Position numbers and translations under genes: made by a program. 64,000 bases of DNA from Monosporascus cannonballus (lineage: Eukaryota; Ascomycota; Sordariomycetes; Xylariales): contig QJNS01000263.1 in assembly GCA_004154925.1 (NCBI GenBank), positions 1-64,000 of the forward strand, in the 5' to 3' direction. How positions within the stretch are numbered: position 1 is the stretch's first letter; each line of letters starts with the position of its first letter. A model generated the notes under the pieces. It was given only the letters and a program-made list of their open reading frames with translations. It was not told where the DNA came from and ran no database searches. This document shows, in pieces, positions 47,701-60,094 of the stretch.

Positions 47701-50449
47701 CAGGTCAAGAGATAGACCATGAAGACCCAGCGTTTACGGCTCGGGCTGTCCTTATATTCCTCCACCTCGACGAGCGACTTCTCGTTGCCTCGCTCGGCCA
47801 TCTGCTCCCGGGTGTCAAGGTTCTTGAACATGTCCCCGCCCCCGAAGGCCGAAACACCAGCCTCGGAACGGGTATCGGCGTCTCCATCCCCGAAGTAGCC
47901 TCCCCGGGGCTTGTCTGTGTACTGCGGAGCGTTGCCGACCGACAAGAGTCGCTCCTTCGAGGCCCCAAATGGTACCTCAAGGGGGGAGGGCGTCGGGCCG
48001 TCGCCGGCTTCTGAAGGGAACCGCCCTGAAGCAGAGACACCGTCGGCGAGTTGCGTGATTTCCATCCAGCAGCGCTCGCTGAGGAAAATACCGGTTGATC
48101 CGACTCGCGCCTCGTTGCCCGGCCACTGCTTCTCTTGCACAACGGCCTCGACCTTCTCTCGCTCACTGCCCACCAAGAGACTCTCGGATTCAGCAAGGCC
48201 CAGAAACTCGCCAAAAGGCAGGAAGAGACTGAAATCAGCGGATCTCAGCCGCTGGCTTATCTCGGCAATGCCAAACGTTTGCACCTGCGTACGGACGCAT
48301 TTGCTGTCGAACTGGTTCGCAATTCGTCTGTCATTGGGCTTGAGACAGAAAACGAAGTACGTATTGGTGTTCGACGCGACAATTGCATTCTTGACATTCT
48401 CGAGGGCGGACAGGAACTGGCCGGATGCTCCCTGTTCCGAAGTGCGACTATTTGTCTTTTTATTGTCGTCTCTCCCCTTGCTCTGTGCAGAGAAGTCACC
48501 GGTCTCGCTACCAAAGTCATCGGCGGAATCTTCCCGACGAGGCACCCGAGTTCTCATGGTGCGCGTCGTCTTCCTTGACACTACGCTAGGCGCCCGCATG
48601 GGCTTCGAACTAACGGACGCCTGCATTACCGTCGTCCTCTCTTGTGGGTGCATGACGGTTTTGAGCGCCTCCTGGCCGAAAAGTCGCGCGACGAACTCGC
48701 TCTTGCTGGATTTGATCATGCTCATTAGATCGCCGGAAATGACTTCGCCGTTCTCCTCAACAAGGCCCTTGATAGGGTAGTCGACCTCGCCCGCGAAGTG
48801 CTTCACAGTGAACGTGGCCGCGGTATTTTCTGATAGGAAGTTGCTCCCCGGAAGCCTGGCTGTTGCCGACCCAACAGTGAGGGCTGGATTTCTGCCTTCG
48901 AACCTCTTCCTCAAGCTCTCTAGAAACTGCATGTCAGTCCTGTGGCGTCGTGTCTGATCGTCCAAAATGCTAAGCAAGCCATTCCCAGGCTTAAGCAGAC
49001 CCTTGACGGCATCGGAATTGTCGAAGTAACTAGTGGCAGGAACAGATACCTCTTCCGTCTCCAGCATATCCGCCTTTCGGTCAAAGAACGTCTGTAGTGT
49101 CAGGTTGTACAGTGACTCAACGGCGGCATTGTTGAGGAGCTGGTCAAGAGCAGAACCAGTCGAGGATTGTTCCAAGAAGCCCGGGAAATCGATGATGTTA
49201 ATAGTGTTAGAAATGGCTTCTTCAGCGGCGCAAATCTTCTGGTTGATAGCCTCGATCACGTAGGCAACTAGCAGGGAGTATAGAGTCCTCGCCAATTCGT
49301 CGGCGTTGGCACGTGCCCCCTGGGGATCTAGCATGACTGTTACCCTCTCGCGGTGGATCATTTTTGTCTTGTAACCCATCGTAGTCTGGAGATCCTGCGC
49401 GCTCACCCCAAGGAAAGCAGCAATAATCCCCAGCACATCCTTGTTACGCACGGCGGTGACCGTCTGTGCGCCTTCGTGAGAGAAGCCTCCGCTGTCATCT
49501 CCGGTGGGAGTGGTATTGGAGGAGGTCTCGAACTCGAGCTGCCCGATGTGGAGGATACAAGCTAGGATCTGGCAGATCTCGGCGATTTCACTCCTGGCAA
49601 ATTCGAGCTTTCGGAGCGCCGTCTTGAATAGCTGGAAGCCCTCGGCATCATTGATTCCAACCTTGAGTTGCGTTGGGTGGCCCAAATACTTCCACCGTTT
49701 CTGCCCTGCCGCGTCCCGTGGCGTGTCAATCCCGAGATGCGCCTTCTCAGCAGCGCTCGTGCCCGCGAGAAGGTAGTAGAGAACGTGGAAGTTACGCTCT
49801 CCGGTGGGGATATTTGTTATCCTACTGCGCTCTAAACGGTGGTCTAGTAGCTTTCCTCCAATTAGGAGGGGATTGGTAGTTGATGCTGTGTCGTATTGGA
49901 GCTCATAGAATAGACCAGCCTTAGACGCTGTGGGCGTCGTGGCGGTCTTGGTTGTGGTAAGCGTGTCGAAGACGTAAGCACCAAGAGAGACTTTGTTCGA
50001 CAACGGCGTAGAGGATTTATTGAGAAGCGCAGTTAGCAGATGAGAACGAATGGTGGTCTTCCCCGAGCCGGATTCACCCCTGAAGAATTCATGTTAGTCA
50101 TCTTACAACAAGCATTGCTTTGAGACCCAATCTCGACGTACAAAAACAGAATCGCCTGGTTCTCTGAGCGATGCCCCAGTCGAATTAATGCTCGGTCCGC
50201 CATGTCCTCGGCGCCAGCCATGGCGCTACCTTCCTTGCCCCCATCTAGACCTTTGGTGGACGACGTGTACGTGTTCAGAGAAATGAGAGCGTGCGACGAC
50301 AACCGGGCGGTAGGTATGGAGACATGGAAACGGCTGGCCAGGTGTGCCGTCAGGTGTGTATCGGACTGAAGGTGTGCGGGTAACGATGGCAACGAAGGCT
50401 GAGTATGAGCTCCGCCGTTCCCGCCCATCGGGGGGAGATTCAGGGCCAT
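44720..50449 (-). CDS. Class V chitin synthase with myosin motor-like domain
   Basis: CDS is complement(join(44720..44751,44819..50079,50142..50449)), 1866 aa; introns are 67 and 62 bp. Makes cell-wall chitin at hyphal tips and septa (CsmA/ChsV family). The N-terminal 700 or so residues are myosin motor-like with intact P-loop GESGSGKTT (104-112), created by splicing intron 1, switch-I-like SKAGLFYE and IIDFPGF. Two membrane helices follow ([37 protein letters not shown]), then a cytochrome-b5-like region ([14 protein letters not shown]), the catalytic glycosyltransferase domain with [17 protein letters not shown] and QRRRWINST, several C-terminal membrane helices, and a DEK_C-type domain ([31 protein letters not shown]). 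The 32-nt last exon is needed for the usual C-terminus. The class VII gene is divergent across 3 kb, the arrangement seen in Aspergillus and Fusarium. Confidence 0.96.
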
Positions 50450-53444
50450 CTTGGATTAACAGCCGCGAGAGACTCTTAGCCCCTATCCCACAGGCGAAGG
50501 TTTCCCGATATGACTATCAAAACTGAGGTGGCGATCGAGGAAGAATTGAAGGACTTTGGTATGAAAGGACTATGGGCGAAGCCGAAAAGGGGTGGGCTTC
50601 TGCTTCTGCTATGACGGAATTCTCCTATGTTTTCTTCTCTCACTTAAGGCGAGCAAATGGATCTACATTTAACGATGTCGGCAACGGTTGGAGCATCCGA
50701 GCGAGTGCATGCGTAAGCTGAACAAATTAACGAACGTAGTAAGAAAAGGGAAAGAGGGAAGCAGAACTATCGAGAAAGCCTCTATTCTCAACGTTGTAGA
50801 GGTCCTCAACCTTTTCCAGCCAGATGTTGTAGCAGGTGAAGAGGGACCTTGACTCTTGCCTGGGCGTTATTTTTGTACGGTTAGCCACAGAAGAGAGGTC
50901 TGGAGCGCACTACCTGGGCGACTCTTGACCTCTCGGGTTCGTGCCAAGGAGGGCCATTTGCCATTTACACAAGCCTGCAAGCTTGTAGGGCGGCGCTGGC
51001 AGGGCAATAGTGGCCCCTTAACGCCTGAACGCTAACCCGAAGACGATTTACAGTACGACACACACAGTACGCGTTGATGTACGCGTTTCGACTTCGGTAC
51101 ATGTCGGTATTTTGATCATATTAGGTACCAAGTACATATCGCGAGTTTCGATTCTTCGTAATACCTAGTAATGTCAAGACTTCTACCTACACAGCATTTC
51201 TCAGCACTGATCGTCGGAGTCCCGGATTGTTGTCCCACGTATTGACAAGTAGTAGACACCAGTTGAAGCAACTTCTTCTTTATCGTATCGTTAGGATCGG
51301 AATTCTCTGGGACGGGAAACGGATTCCTTCATATACTTGTGGGTGACTCTGGCGATGTTATTGTACTGAAATACATGTAGTACCGTCGGTGGGGGAGCAC
51401 CAACCTGCACTAAAGCATTAAGCCCCTTAAACAACCCACATGCGCAACTGTACGAAGGAAGAAAGTGCGAAAATGACAGTGACTACCAGTACTCAGCATC
51501 TCATAGAACACATCTGACTCTGATCCAGCTGACCGAGCACTCGGAATGTCTATCTCAGTCTGTGTGCACTATTTGATTTGTTTCTAAAGCAATTCCCCGT
51601 CCTGGATTCTGCAAAACAGTCATGGACGACATGGGCCCCATGGCTGCTCACCCGACAGTTGCTTCCGATCTGTTGTTTTCGGGTTGGCTGGGGTCGACGC
51701 CTGTCTTACGAATCATGGTGGAGCGCGGCACTCTTCAAAGAGCGATCTATAAATAGTTGTCACATGGGACAACCCGACGGGTGCATTCCGTCGCCTTGTG
51801 AAGTGGTTACTTGGGTACCGAAGAAGCAAATGCTCCATATACTAAACCTTATTATGAAATGCATTTAAGTAGGGCATACTGGACCGAGATCTGATTTCTT
51901 GTTAAAAAGCATCCTGTTGCAGCAAGAAAATTTGCTGGGGGTGTGGGGTTCGGAGGACGGGCTGCTTTTTGCCGCTGTTTTCTTTCTCGTATTGATGGCT
52001 AGGTGTGTAAGATCTGCAGCCAACGCGTCCGTAATTGTGGCAGTGAAGAAAGGAAGAAAAGTGGCACGATGGAGTTCGAGAACTTTCACTATCCCATTTC
52101 GGTTTCCATAAGGGGGACTTTGGGTCCAGCCACCCCTTACTACCTACTCCACAACTAAGCCCATCCTGTCCACTAACTACCAATACCTAGGTAGGTAAAG
52201 GAACACTCTCGTTACCTTTTCTTCATCTTCTAATAATATCCCGTTTCGCCTCTTCGTATTCCCTTCGACACTCAACGACGCTGCACATATTATTAGGGTA
52301 TTATTGTACGGAGCACGTAACGGGTGTCCTCTTGTAAACACCGTGCAGGTGGCAGGTTAAAGGGCAGCCCGTTCAAGTCAGTTGACATCGTGCCCATCAA
52401 TGGATCAGCGGTTGATCCTCCAGGCCGATATGCCTGTACCTAAAACCATGGCAGATCTCCGATCAGGTCATCCGGGGCTGCCAGGTATCGCGCAAGCTGT
52501 GTATCAGAAGAAAATCAATCGTGTAGTCGTGTAGGTAGGTAGCTCTACACCAGCCTCTCGGAATAGGTAAAACCCAAATGGACTGAAAAGAATCATACAA
52601 TGCATTACCTCCCACACGAGTTGCGCCGTCCCAGCAGTGACAGCCAGTCGATTGCGGCAGTCCTGGTTGCTCTCCCTTCCGAAGGAGCACAAGAACTTCA
52701 AGTCGCCGGGATTGCACTTTATTCGATCATGGCCTAGGAGCGCCTTAATACCGTGGCTCATGCAAGTGACACTTTTGGGAATAGCGTGGAAAAGGTTTGC
52801 GGAGACTTGGAGCTAATGCTCGCCCGTATTCAGGACTTGCTGCCGTCGGGTGCGGCCAACACCCAGGGCTGCCAGGTCCCCCGACAACACGACAGTGCGA
52901 GTTACATTGGTGATCACTTTTGCGTTTTCATCATAGGGGGAACGTCAAGAAGTTCCTCCTCTTCCCTCTTTTCAGCTATATCCGCTATCCACCTGGAACA
53001 GCTTCTGTGTACCCTTGAAGAGACCGTTGCCGTCTCTTCATTCCTACTCCCCATATTCTTCTAATCAACCGTCTCATTCGCTCTGGCGGCGTAATATACC
53101 TACTATCGCTTATGATAACCCTTCTTATCCGTTGGTGATTCGCATTTGTTCATAATACCTAACGAGGTGCCCACCGAAACCGCCCGACCCCGAGACTCCT
53201 ATTGAGCCTCTATCGTACGGCTGGCCAGACAGACATTCGTTCAAACTGCTGCGCTCACCACCGTTAATCACCTCTAAGACTATCCTCTGTCTTGGCTTCT
53301 TGTCGAGTACCTAGATTGTTGGATTAGGCTAGCAAAAGTTGTTGCCTCTTAACGTCTGAAACGTCTCTAATCCCATCCGGATTCTGAATTCTGACGCATC
53401 GTGGCTGTCCCTTGGGGCATCACGATCCAGTCCGCTGCCTAGAC
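50450..53444. promoter_or_regulatory. Divergent region between the two chitin synthases
   Basis: About 3.0 kb shared upstream DNA. No supported gene; short frames have no domains. It probably contains long 5' UTRs, possibly with leader introns, and shared control elements for both chitin synthases. TACCTAGGTAGGTA (about 52185) and GTAGGTAGGTAG (52531) lie inside. Confidence 0.5.
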
Positions 53445-56400
53445 ATGGCGAACCCACAATCTCGCATGTCTATGTTCTCGGCGGTCTCCGATGCGGCAGC
53501 TGGCCCTCGAGGCCCCGGACAACAAGCGTCTCAAGTCTCGACGACAACCCTCCTGAATGGAATCCATGGCATCTACTTATCCTCCCAACCTTACAGACTC
53601 GATGCCGGAACGAGTTTAGTCGTCAACACATGGCTCACGGCTAGTCAACCGGGGCCTGAGGGGCGGCAGGGAGGAACTGTCGATGCCACCTTGGCGGCAA
53701 GCGCTTGGGAACATGCCCGCCGCCGTGCGGAAGATGGGTGCATTATCCTCGGGTATGTGATGAAAGCTTCAGTTCAACTAAGTGGTCATTGCTAACGCAT
53801 CAGTAGTTCCCTGCACACATCAACACCCTCGCTCCTCTCACCGTTCCTCTCTTCTATGCCACTTTCCATTCCTTCATCACTTTTCTCCGCCCTCGAAGCC
53901 ATAAAACCTTTCCTTCGATGCGTCACGCCTTACAACCCGTCAACACCACGTCAATCAGCTCTTGGGGTAACTCTAACCCTCAACCTGGCTGGAAATCTGA
54001 CCGCTGCGACCTTGGGCCTGTCACAGGGCGGTATAGATACTAAAAATGGCCTGTTGAAGATCCCGGCCGAGCCCGGTTATCGTGCTTTTGACGTCTTCTA
54101 CTACCTGTTGACCTCTGCCTCTACTCCGGCAGAGCGGGAATTTCTGGGTCTCAAACCAGCCGCGGACTATTCATTGTTAGCGAGGTCCGGCACCTATGAC
54201 CCGCCTTCGTATCTCCCTACTGCAGACGATGCCGCAGCCGCCGACGACTTCCGATCTGCCCTGAAGGAAATCGGTATCAAGGGCTCGTCTCACCGGAACT
54301 TGATCTCAACCCTCGCCGGGCTGCTAAAGCTCGGCAACACCCTAGGTTATGATATCGATGAGGATATTCTTGATGACATTTGTGAGGATGTCGGCGGGTT
54401 ACTCGGACTCGACCCCGAGGTCCTTGCTCGGAAATGCTCGACTGAAGATCGAATTACTCTCGTTGGCGGGCTGTACGAGGCTCTCGTCGACTGGATCATC
54501 ACCAAGGCGAACGAAGCGATTGCAGCGCAGATGGGGCGTATCCGAGACGGTGACGAATCCATCGATGGACAAGGGCGTCGAACCCCCACCTCCAACGGAG
54601 ATACTGGTGACACAGTTTCCATCACCGTCATCGAGGTTCCCGATCCTGCTCTGGGCAAGGCTATTGCTATGCGAGGCATCTTCGACGATAGCATGGGGAT
54701 CAATGCAGAGATGAGAGAGGACGGGGTAGATGTAGTGCCGGCCGGAAGCACAGTGCTGCGCGAGATGGAAAATGCCGTTGCTGAAGTAGCCCCTGACCTA
54801 GGTGTCATGAACGGGCCCGCTGGCCGAGACCGCCAGCACGACGTGGAGAAGAGGGAGGCGGTATTGGAAAAGGTTGGCTTCGCCGGTGAGGACGACGGCT
54901 TCCTCAAGGAGCTTCTCTTCCCCGTCCCCGGCGAGGGTATCAATCTAGGCCAGAATGCGCGACTTGATCTTCCAGCCGTGCTAAATGCTAGCCGTGTCTG
55001 GTATCACCTGTCCTTCCATCCAACTGATGAGAGACCGGCAAGCTTGGCGGCCTTACCTTCAATTACCTCGGCGTGGTCGGCTGGTACCGTTTCCCGTCAA
55101 CTGCGGGCTTGGAGGCTACCCGAATGGGCGAACCGACGCAACAGGAATCTTGATTTCACAGCGGATTACGACCTTGACGAGTTCACTCAACGCTTTGCCC
55201 CTCTTGGCTGCGGGGATGGTCGAGATGGCATAGAGAGCTGGGTTCTGGAACGAGGTTGGAGCAATGGCGAAGTCGTTATAGGAAAGGAGCGCGTCTGGAT
55301 GAGGGAGTCCGCTTGGTGGGAAGCTGAAAGCATGTTAGACTTGAAGCCTGCCCAGGACAACGTCAGAAGCATGGATAATATGCTAGTGGCTCCTGGGCTT
55401 GAGACTGGTTATTCTAACAACGGCAGCGGCTTCTTCCCAATGATGCATGATCAGCGCTCCATCAACAGCAGCCGTGATCAGCTCCTCAACAACCAGCGGA
55501 ACCAGAGTCAGCTCACCTTCCACCCAAGTCCTCTGGCCCCCCCCTCAGTCGCCCCTACCGCCATGCGTAACAATGGCGACTACGGTTTAGGAACTAAGGG
55601 CGACACCCACCGTGACCAAATCTTCTACACCAGCGATGGCCAGTTTATGAATGGCCTGGATCCCGCTTTGGCAGAGGGCAAACACGTTGAAACGCAGGAG
55701 GTAACTTTTGGGCGACGTGTCTGGGTTGGTATCGTGTGGGCGTTGACATTCTGGATTCCCTCCTTCCTGCTGCACTACGTCGGACAGATGAAGCGGCCGG
55801 ACGTTCGGATGGCCTGGCGAGAGAAATTTGTCCTGTGCTTCTTCATTTTGTTGGCCAACGCTTTCATCGTCTTCTGGATCGTTGCCTTGGGCACAATCAT
55901 TTGTCCAGAATTTGACAAGGCTTGGTCACAAAGGGAGGTGGCTACGCACCAGGGCGAGTCGGATTATTGGGTCAGCATCCGCGGCGGAGTATACGACTTC
56001 ACGAGTTTCTGGAGACAGCAGCACAGTGACACTAATATCGAGACGACTCCAGAGCTTATGCTGCAATTTGGCGGCATGAATATGGATGCCTACTTCGTCC
56101 CTCCTTTGACACTCACCTGTCCTGGGCTCGGTATTACAAAGGAGATGCAGCTGCGGGCAAACAACACGCTTGAAATACCCCAGGGTGCTCATACTTCAGG
56201 TTTCTACCAGCCGGACCCCACCAGTAAGTTAAAGTCGGAATATTGGTATAGGGACAATTTCTTGCCGCGCATCAAGGAATTCTACAAAGGGGATCTAGTC
56301 TGGGATATCGCGGAAGTCAACCAAGATGGTACAGACAATAGCCACATGTGGGTTCTCTACGAGAACAAGATCTACGACCTCACAGATTACTTCAACACTA

Positions 56401-58903
56401 TCAAGTTCTTTAAGAATCTCGAATCGTACAATTTCCTCGACGACGGCATTGTAGAATCCGTTAGGAGGAATCCAGGCCAGGACGTCACTAACCTATGGAA
56501 TGCCCGGATCGAAAACACCGCCGACAACCAGACAGCCCATGCGAATGTCCGGAACAGCATCAACTGTATCCAACAGACATTCTATGTGGGCATTCCGGAC
56601 TTCCGATATACGCCTCGATGCCAAGTCAACAACTATATTCTTTTGGCATTCACAATCATCCTGTGCTGCGTCATCGCCGTCAAGTTTTTGGCGGCCTTGC
56701 AATTCGGCTCCAAGAGACGGCCTGCTCCTCAGGAGAAGTTCGTCATTTGCCAGGTTCCAGCCTACACCGAAGGAGAAGATTCCTTGAGGAAGGCGCTTGA
56801 TTCGCTTACTGCTCTGCAGTACGACAACAAGAGGAAGCTAATCTGCGTCATCTGTGACGGAGTTATCGTCGGTGAAGGCAACGATCGCCCTACTCCCAAG
56901 ATCGTTTTGGATATCCTTGGAGTCGACCCCAAGGTTGACCCTCCGGCTCTCCCCTTCAAGTCTGTCGGTACTGGCAGCGAACAACTGAATTACGGGAAGG
57001 TCTATTCCGGCCTCTACGAGTATGAGGGCAACGTTGTCCCATACATCGTTGTGGTCAAAGTCGGCAAGGAGTCGGAACAGAGCAAGGCCAAGCCCGGTAA
57101 CCGTGGCAAGCGTGATTCCCAGATTCTGCTCATGAGTTTCCTCAACCGTGTCCACCATCGTGCGCCGATGAACCCTCTCGAGCTCGAAATGTTCCATCAG
57201 ATCAATAACATCATCGGTGTCGATCCCGAGTTGTACGAATATCTATTTATGGTTGACGCTGATACTTCCGTGCGGGAGGATTCACTGAACCGGCTCGTGG
57301 CGGCGTGTGCCAATAACTCCAAGATTGCTGGTATCTGTGGCGAGACGGGATTACAAAATGAGGAACGGACATGGTGGAGTATGATCCAAGTCTACGAATA
57401 CTATATCTCTCACCACCTCGCAAAGGCTTTCGAGTCTCTATTCGGTAGCGTCACCTGTTTACCTGGATGGTGAGTACCGCAACCCCCCATTATCATGATC
57501 TGGACTGACGTATATATAGTTTCACGATGTACCGCTTAAGGACAGCCGATCGAGGCAAACCCCTGATCATCGCTGATGGGGTCATCAGGGAGTACAGCAT
57601 CTGCAACGTTGACACGCTCCATAAGAAGAACCTGCTCTCCCTGGGCGAGGATCGATTTCTCACTACATTGATGACTAAGTACTTCCCACACATGTCCTTC
57701 AAGTTCATTCCGGATGCGTATTGTCAAACGGCTGCCCCCGAGAAGTGGAGCGTACTGCTATCACAACGTCGCAGATGGATCAACTCAACTATCCACAACC
57801 TGGCGGAGTTGATGATGCTCAAGGACATGTGCGGCTTCTGCTGTTTCTCTATGCGCTTCGTTGTCTTGATCGATCTCGCCGGAACGATCATCCTCCCAGC
57901 CACTTGCGTTTATCTGGCATACCTGCTTTACAGGCTGGCAACAAATAGCGGCCAATTCCCTCTATGGTCGATCGTTATGATTGCTGCCGTGTACGGTCTG
58001 CAAGCTCTTATCTTTATACTCAAGCGGCAATGGCAACATGTTGGGTGGATGATCATCTACATCCTGGCCTTTCCTGTTTACTCTCTCATCCTCCCCGTCT
58101 ACTCGTTCTGGAACCAGGATAACTTTTCGTGGGGTAATACCCGTATTGTTATCGGTGAGAAGGGCAACAAGCAGGTTGTGGCGGTGGACGACGAAGGGTT
58201 CGACCCTAGGTCCATTCCACTACAGCGATGGGACGACTACGCAGCGCTCAACAACCTCCCTGGCCGACGTGGCGTGCATCATGAGAAGATGCATGAGATC
58301 TACGAGGACACATACGAGATGGACGACATGAGATCTGTCTACTCCTCTGCCCGACAGCCTTCTGTCCTTACTGGGCTTCAGGGTCGCGGTGGCTTCATTC
58401 CCCCTCGGTCGCCAGCGCCTTTCCAGCACCAATCATCATATGGTCCCTATTCGGACAATCTGCAGAACGGGCAGTCCACCGCTTCTTTCGGTGATATGCA
58501 GCGCTTGCAAACCGGGTCTCCTTATCAGGATTATGCCAACCCCCACAGCCGCCAACAAAGCATGAGCAACCTACGTAGTGTAGCCAACGTCTCACCCCAG
58601 CGTGATCCGATTATGCACCGGCAGTCTACCGCAACGCTAGGTCTCAGCGGCGGCGCGCGAACACCCATGGGGATGAGGGGACACCAAAGTGTGGCTTCTT
58701 TCGACTTCCAGAGAGGGAACCAAGGCCCCGACGATGAGACGATTGCCTCTACTATTCAGGCCGTTCTGCGTGACGTAGACCTTGATTCAGTCACCAAGAA
58801 ACAACTACGAGCTCTCGTCGAGCAGAGACTGCAGACGGAGCTCACTGGCGAGCGGAGGACCTTCATGGATCGACAGATTGATCACGAGCTGGCCAATATG
58901 TGA
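53445..58903 (+). CDS. Class VII chitin synthase with degenerate myosin-like domain
   Basis: CDS is join(53445..53752,53804..57469,57520..58903), 1785 aa; introns are 51 and 50 bp. CsmB/ChsVb-type enzyme that works with class V synthase in polarised growth and wall integrity. The N-terminal region resembles the class V motor but has no P-loop: after residue 103 comes [10 protein letters not shown] instead of GESGSGKT, as in class VII in general. Then membrane helices ([39 protein letters not shown]), a cytochrome-b5-like region ([13 protein letters not shown]), and the catalytic domain with [21 protein letters not shown] and [13 protein letters not shown]. Intron 2 splits [15 protein letters not shown] disordered Ser/Gln-rich linker and a DEK_C-like end ([20 protein letters not shown]) follow. 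ATG at 53445 is the first in frame. Confidence 0.95.
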
Positions 58904-60094
58904 GTGAGGTGTGCGAATGTAGATGGACTTGTACATACAGCGGGCGATGGCATTTTTCCCCGACATGACTCTGAGCCAGGATCTGGACTTTGCAAAATGC
59001 CGCGGGCGTCCTCGATGGTTTTGGATAGAAGACCATGCCCAGGACACGTAATTTTACATTTATGCCGGATATAGGTCGGCAAGAAGCTCACACATGACCA
59101 TCATCGATCGGGTTGGTTGCTTTCTCTATCACCGATCAGCGTCGTTATCATGGCCGCGGTTGTTTTTCGGGATGGTAGTATAGCACGGTAATACAATTGT
59201 TCGTTCACACAAACATATACATATGTGGTGGCTCGGTATTGGCATCCCTGTTCTCAGATGACGGAAGGCATCCTTATTTCATCTTAGTACAGGCGTGGGT
59301 GTGCCGGATGTGCGAAATTGCCCGTCTACAAGGGGCCTCTCCACCTTAACCTTTGTCCCTTACGCTTACTTACCTTTGTCAAGTGTGGTTTCCCCGTGAC
59401 ATTACGCTTTTCACCGCCGTCTCATTACATATGCGTAATAAAACGGTATCGTTTCCCGGTTACTGCCCATATGCGGGAAGTTCGAAATTGCCGCCCATCG
59501 CGACAAATCCTGTCTCTCTCAGATGGCTTGGAGGCCGCAAGGGGTCAAGGAGAAGATGGGGGCCGCGCATAGCGCATCCTAGGTAATTAGGTACCTAACT
59601 ACGTAGTCCAGGCACGGGATGGGAGAACAAGCGCAAATAGAGCTAGCTCCCCGCGGAGGAAGAGGAAGAGGAAGAAGAAGAATAAAAAGGCGAGATCAAC
59701 GAAGACTGCCTCAATTCCCTTGCCCTCCACCCTAGAAGTAACAAGACCCCCTATACTAGACTAGACTAGGGCAATCGAGGTTGATGATGTAAGTGCGCTG
59801 TGGCATCTTAACTTACCCGCCGCCTCCGTTGCTGCTGCGGCCTGTTGCGGAATTGGGTGGACGAGATAAGTGGGATAAAGGAATGTGCCCGGCCGCTTGT
59901 GAACTCCTGCCCTGTATAGATCATATATTCGCGTTTTCCATCGGCAGGCGGGGCGACCCGATGCCTTCCTACCTACGTACATCTAACAAATAGATAGATT
60001 CGCTGCTCATTCCCCCAATATATAGATGTCTATATCAAAGCGTCGAACAGATAACCGCCAGTGTGTCCAGTAATAAACCCCCCCTCCTTTAGGT
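58904..60094. other. Intergenic, chitin synthase VII to polyketide synthase relic
   Basis: 3' flank of the chitin synthase gene, then sequence without recognised genes. It contains a GGAAGA/GAA purine run at 59655-59682 and the TAGGTAATTAGGTACCTA cluster near 59580. Confidence 0.55.
59655..59682. repeat. Purine-rich GGAAGA/GAA run
   Basis: Tandem GGAAGA then GAA units, 28 bp, all purine on the plus strand. A simple repeat in non-coding DNA. Confidence 0.75.

Noticed and set aside
54347..54943. 198-residue minus-strand open frame inside the class VII chitin synthase
   Set aside because: Antisense shadow of the conserved coding exon, Ser/Pro-rich with no domain.
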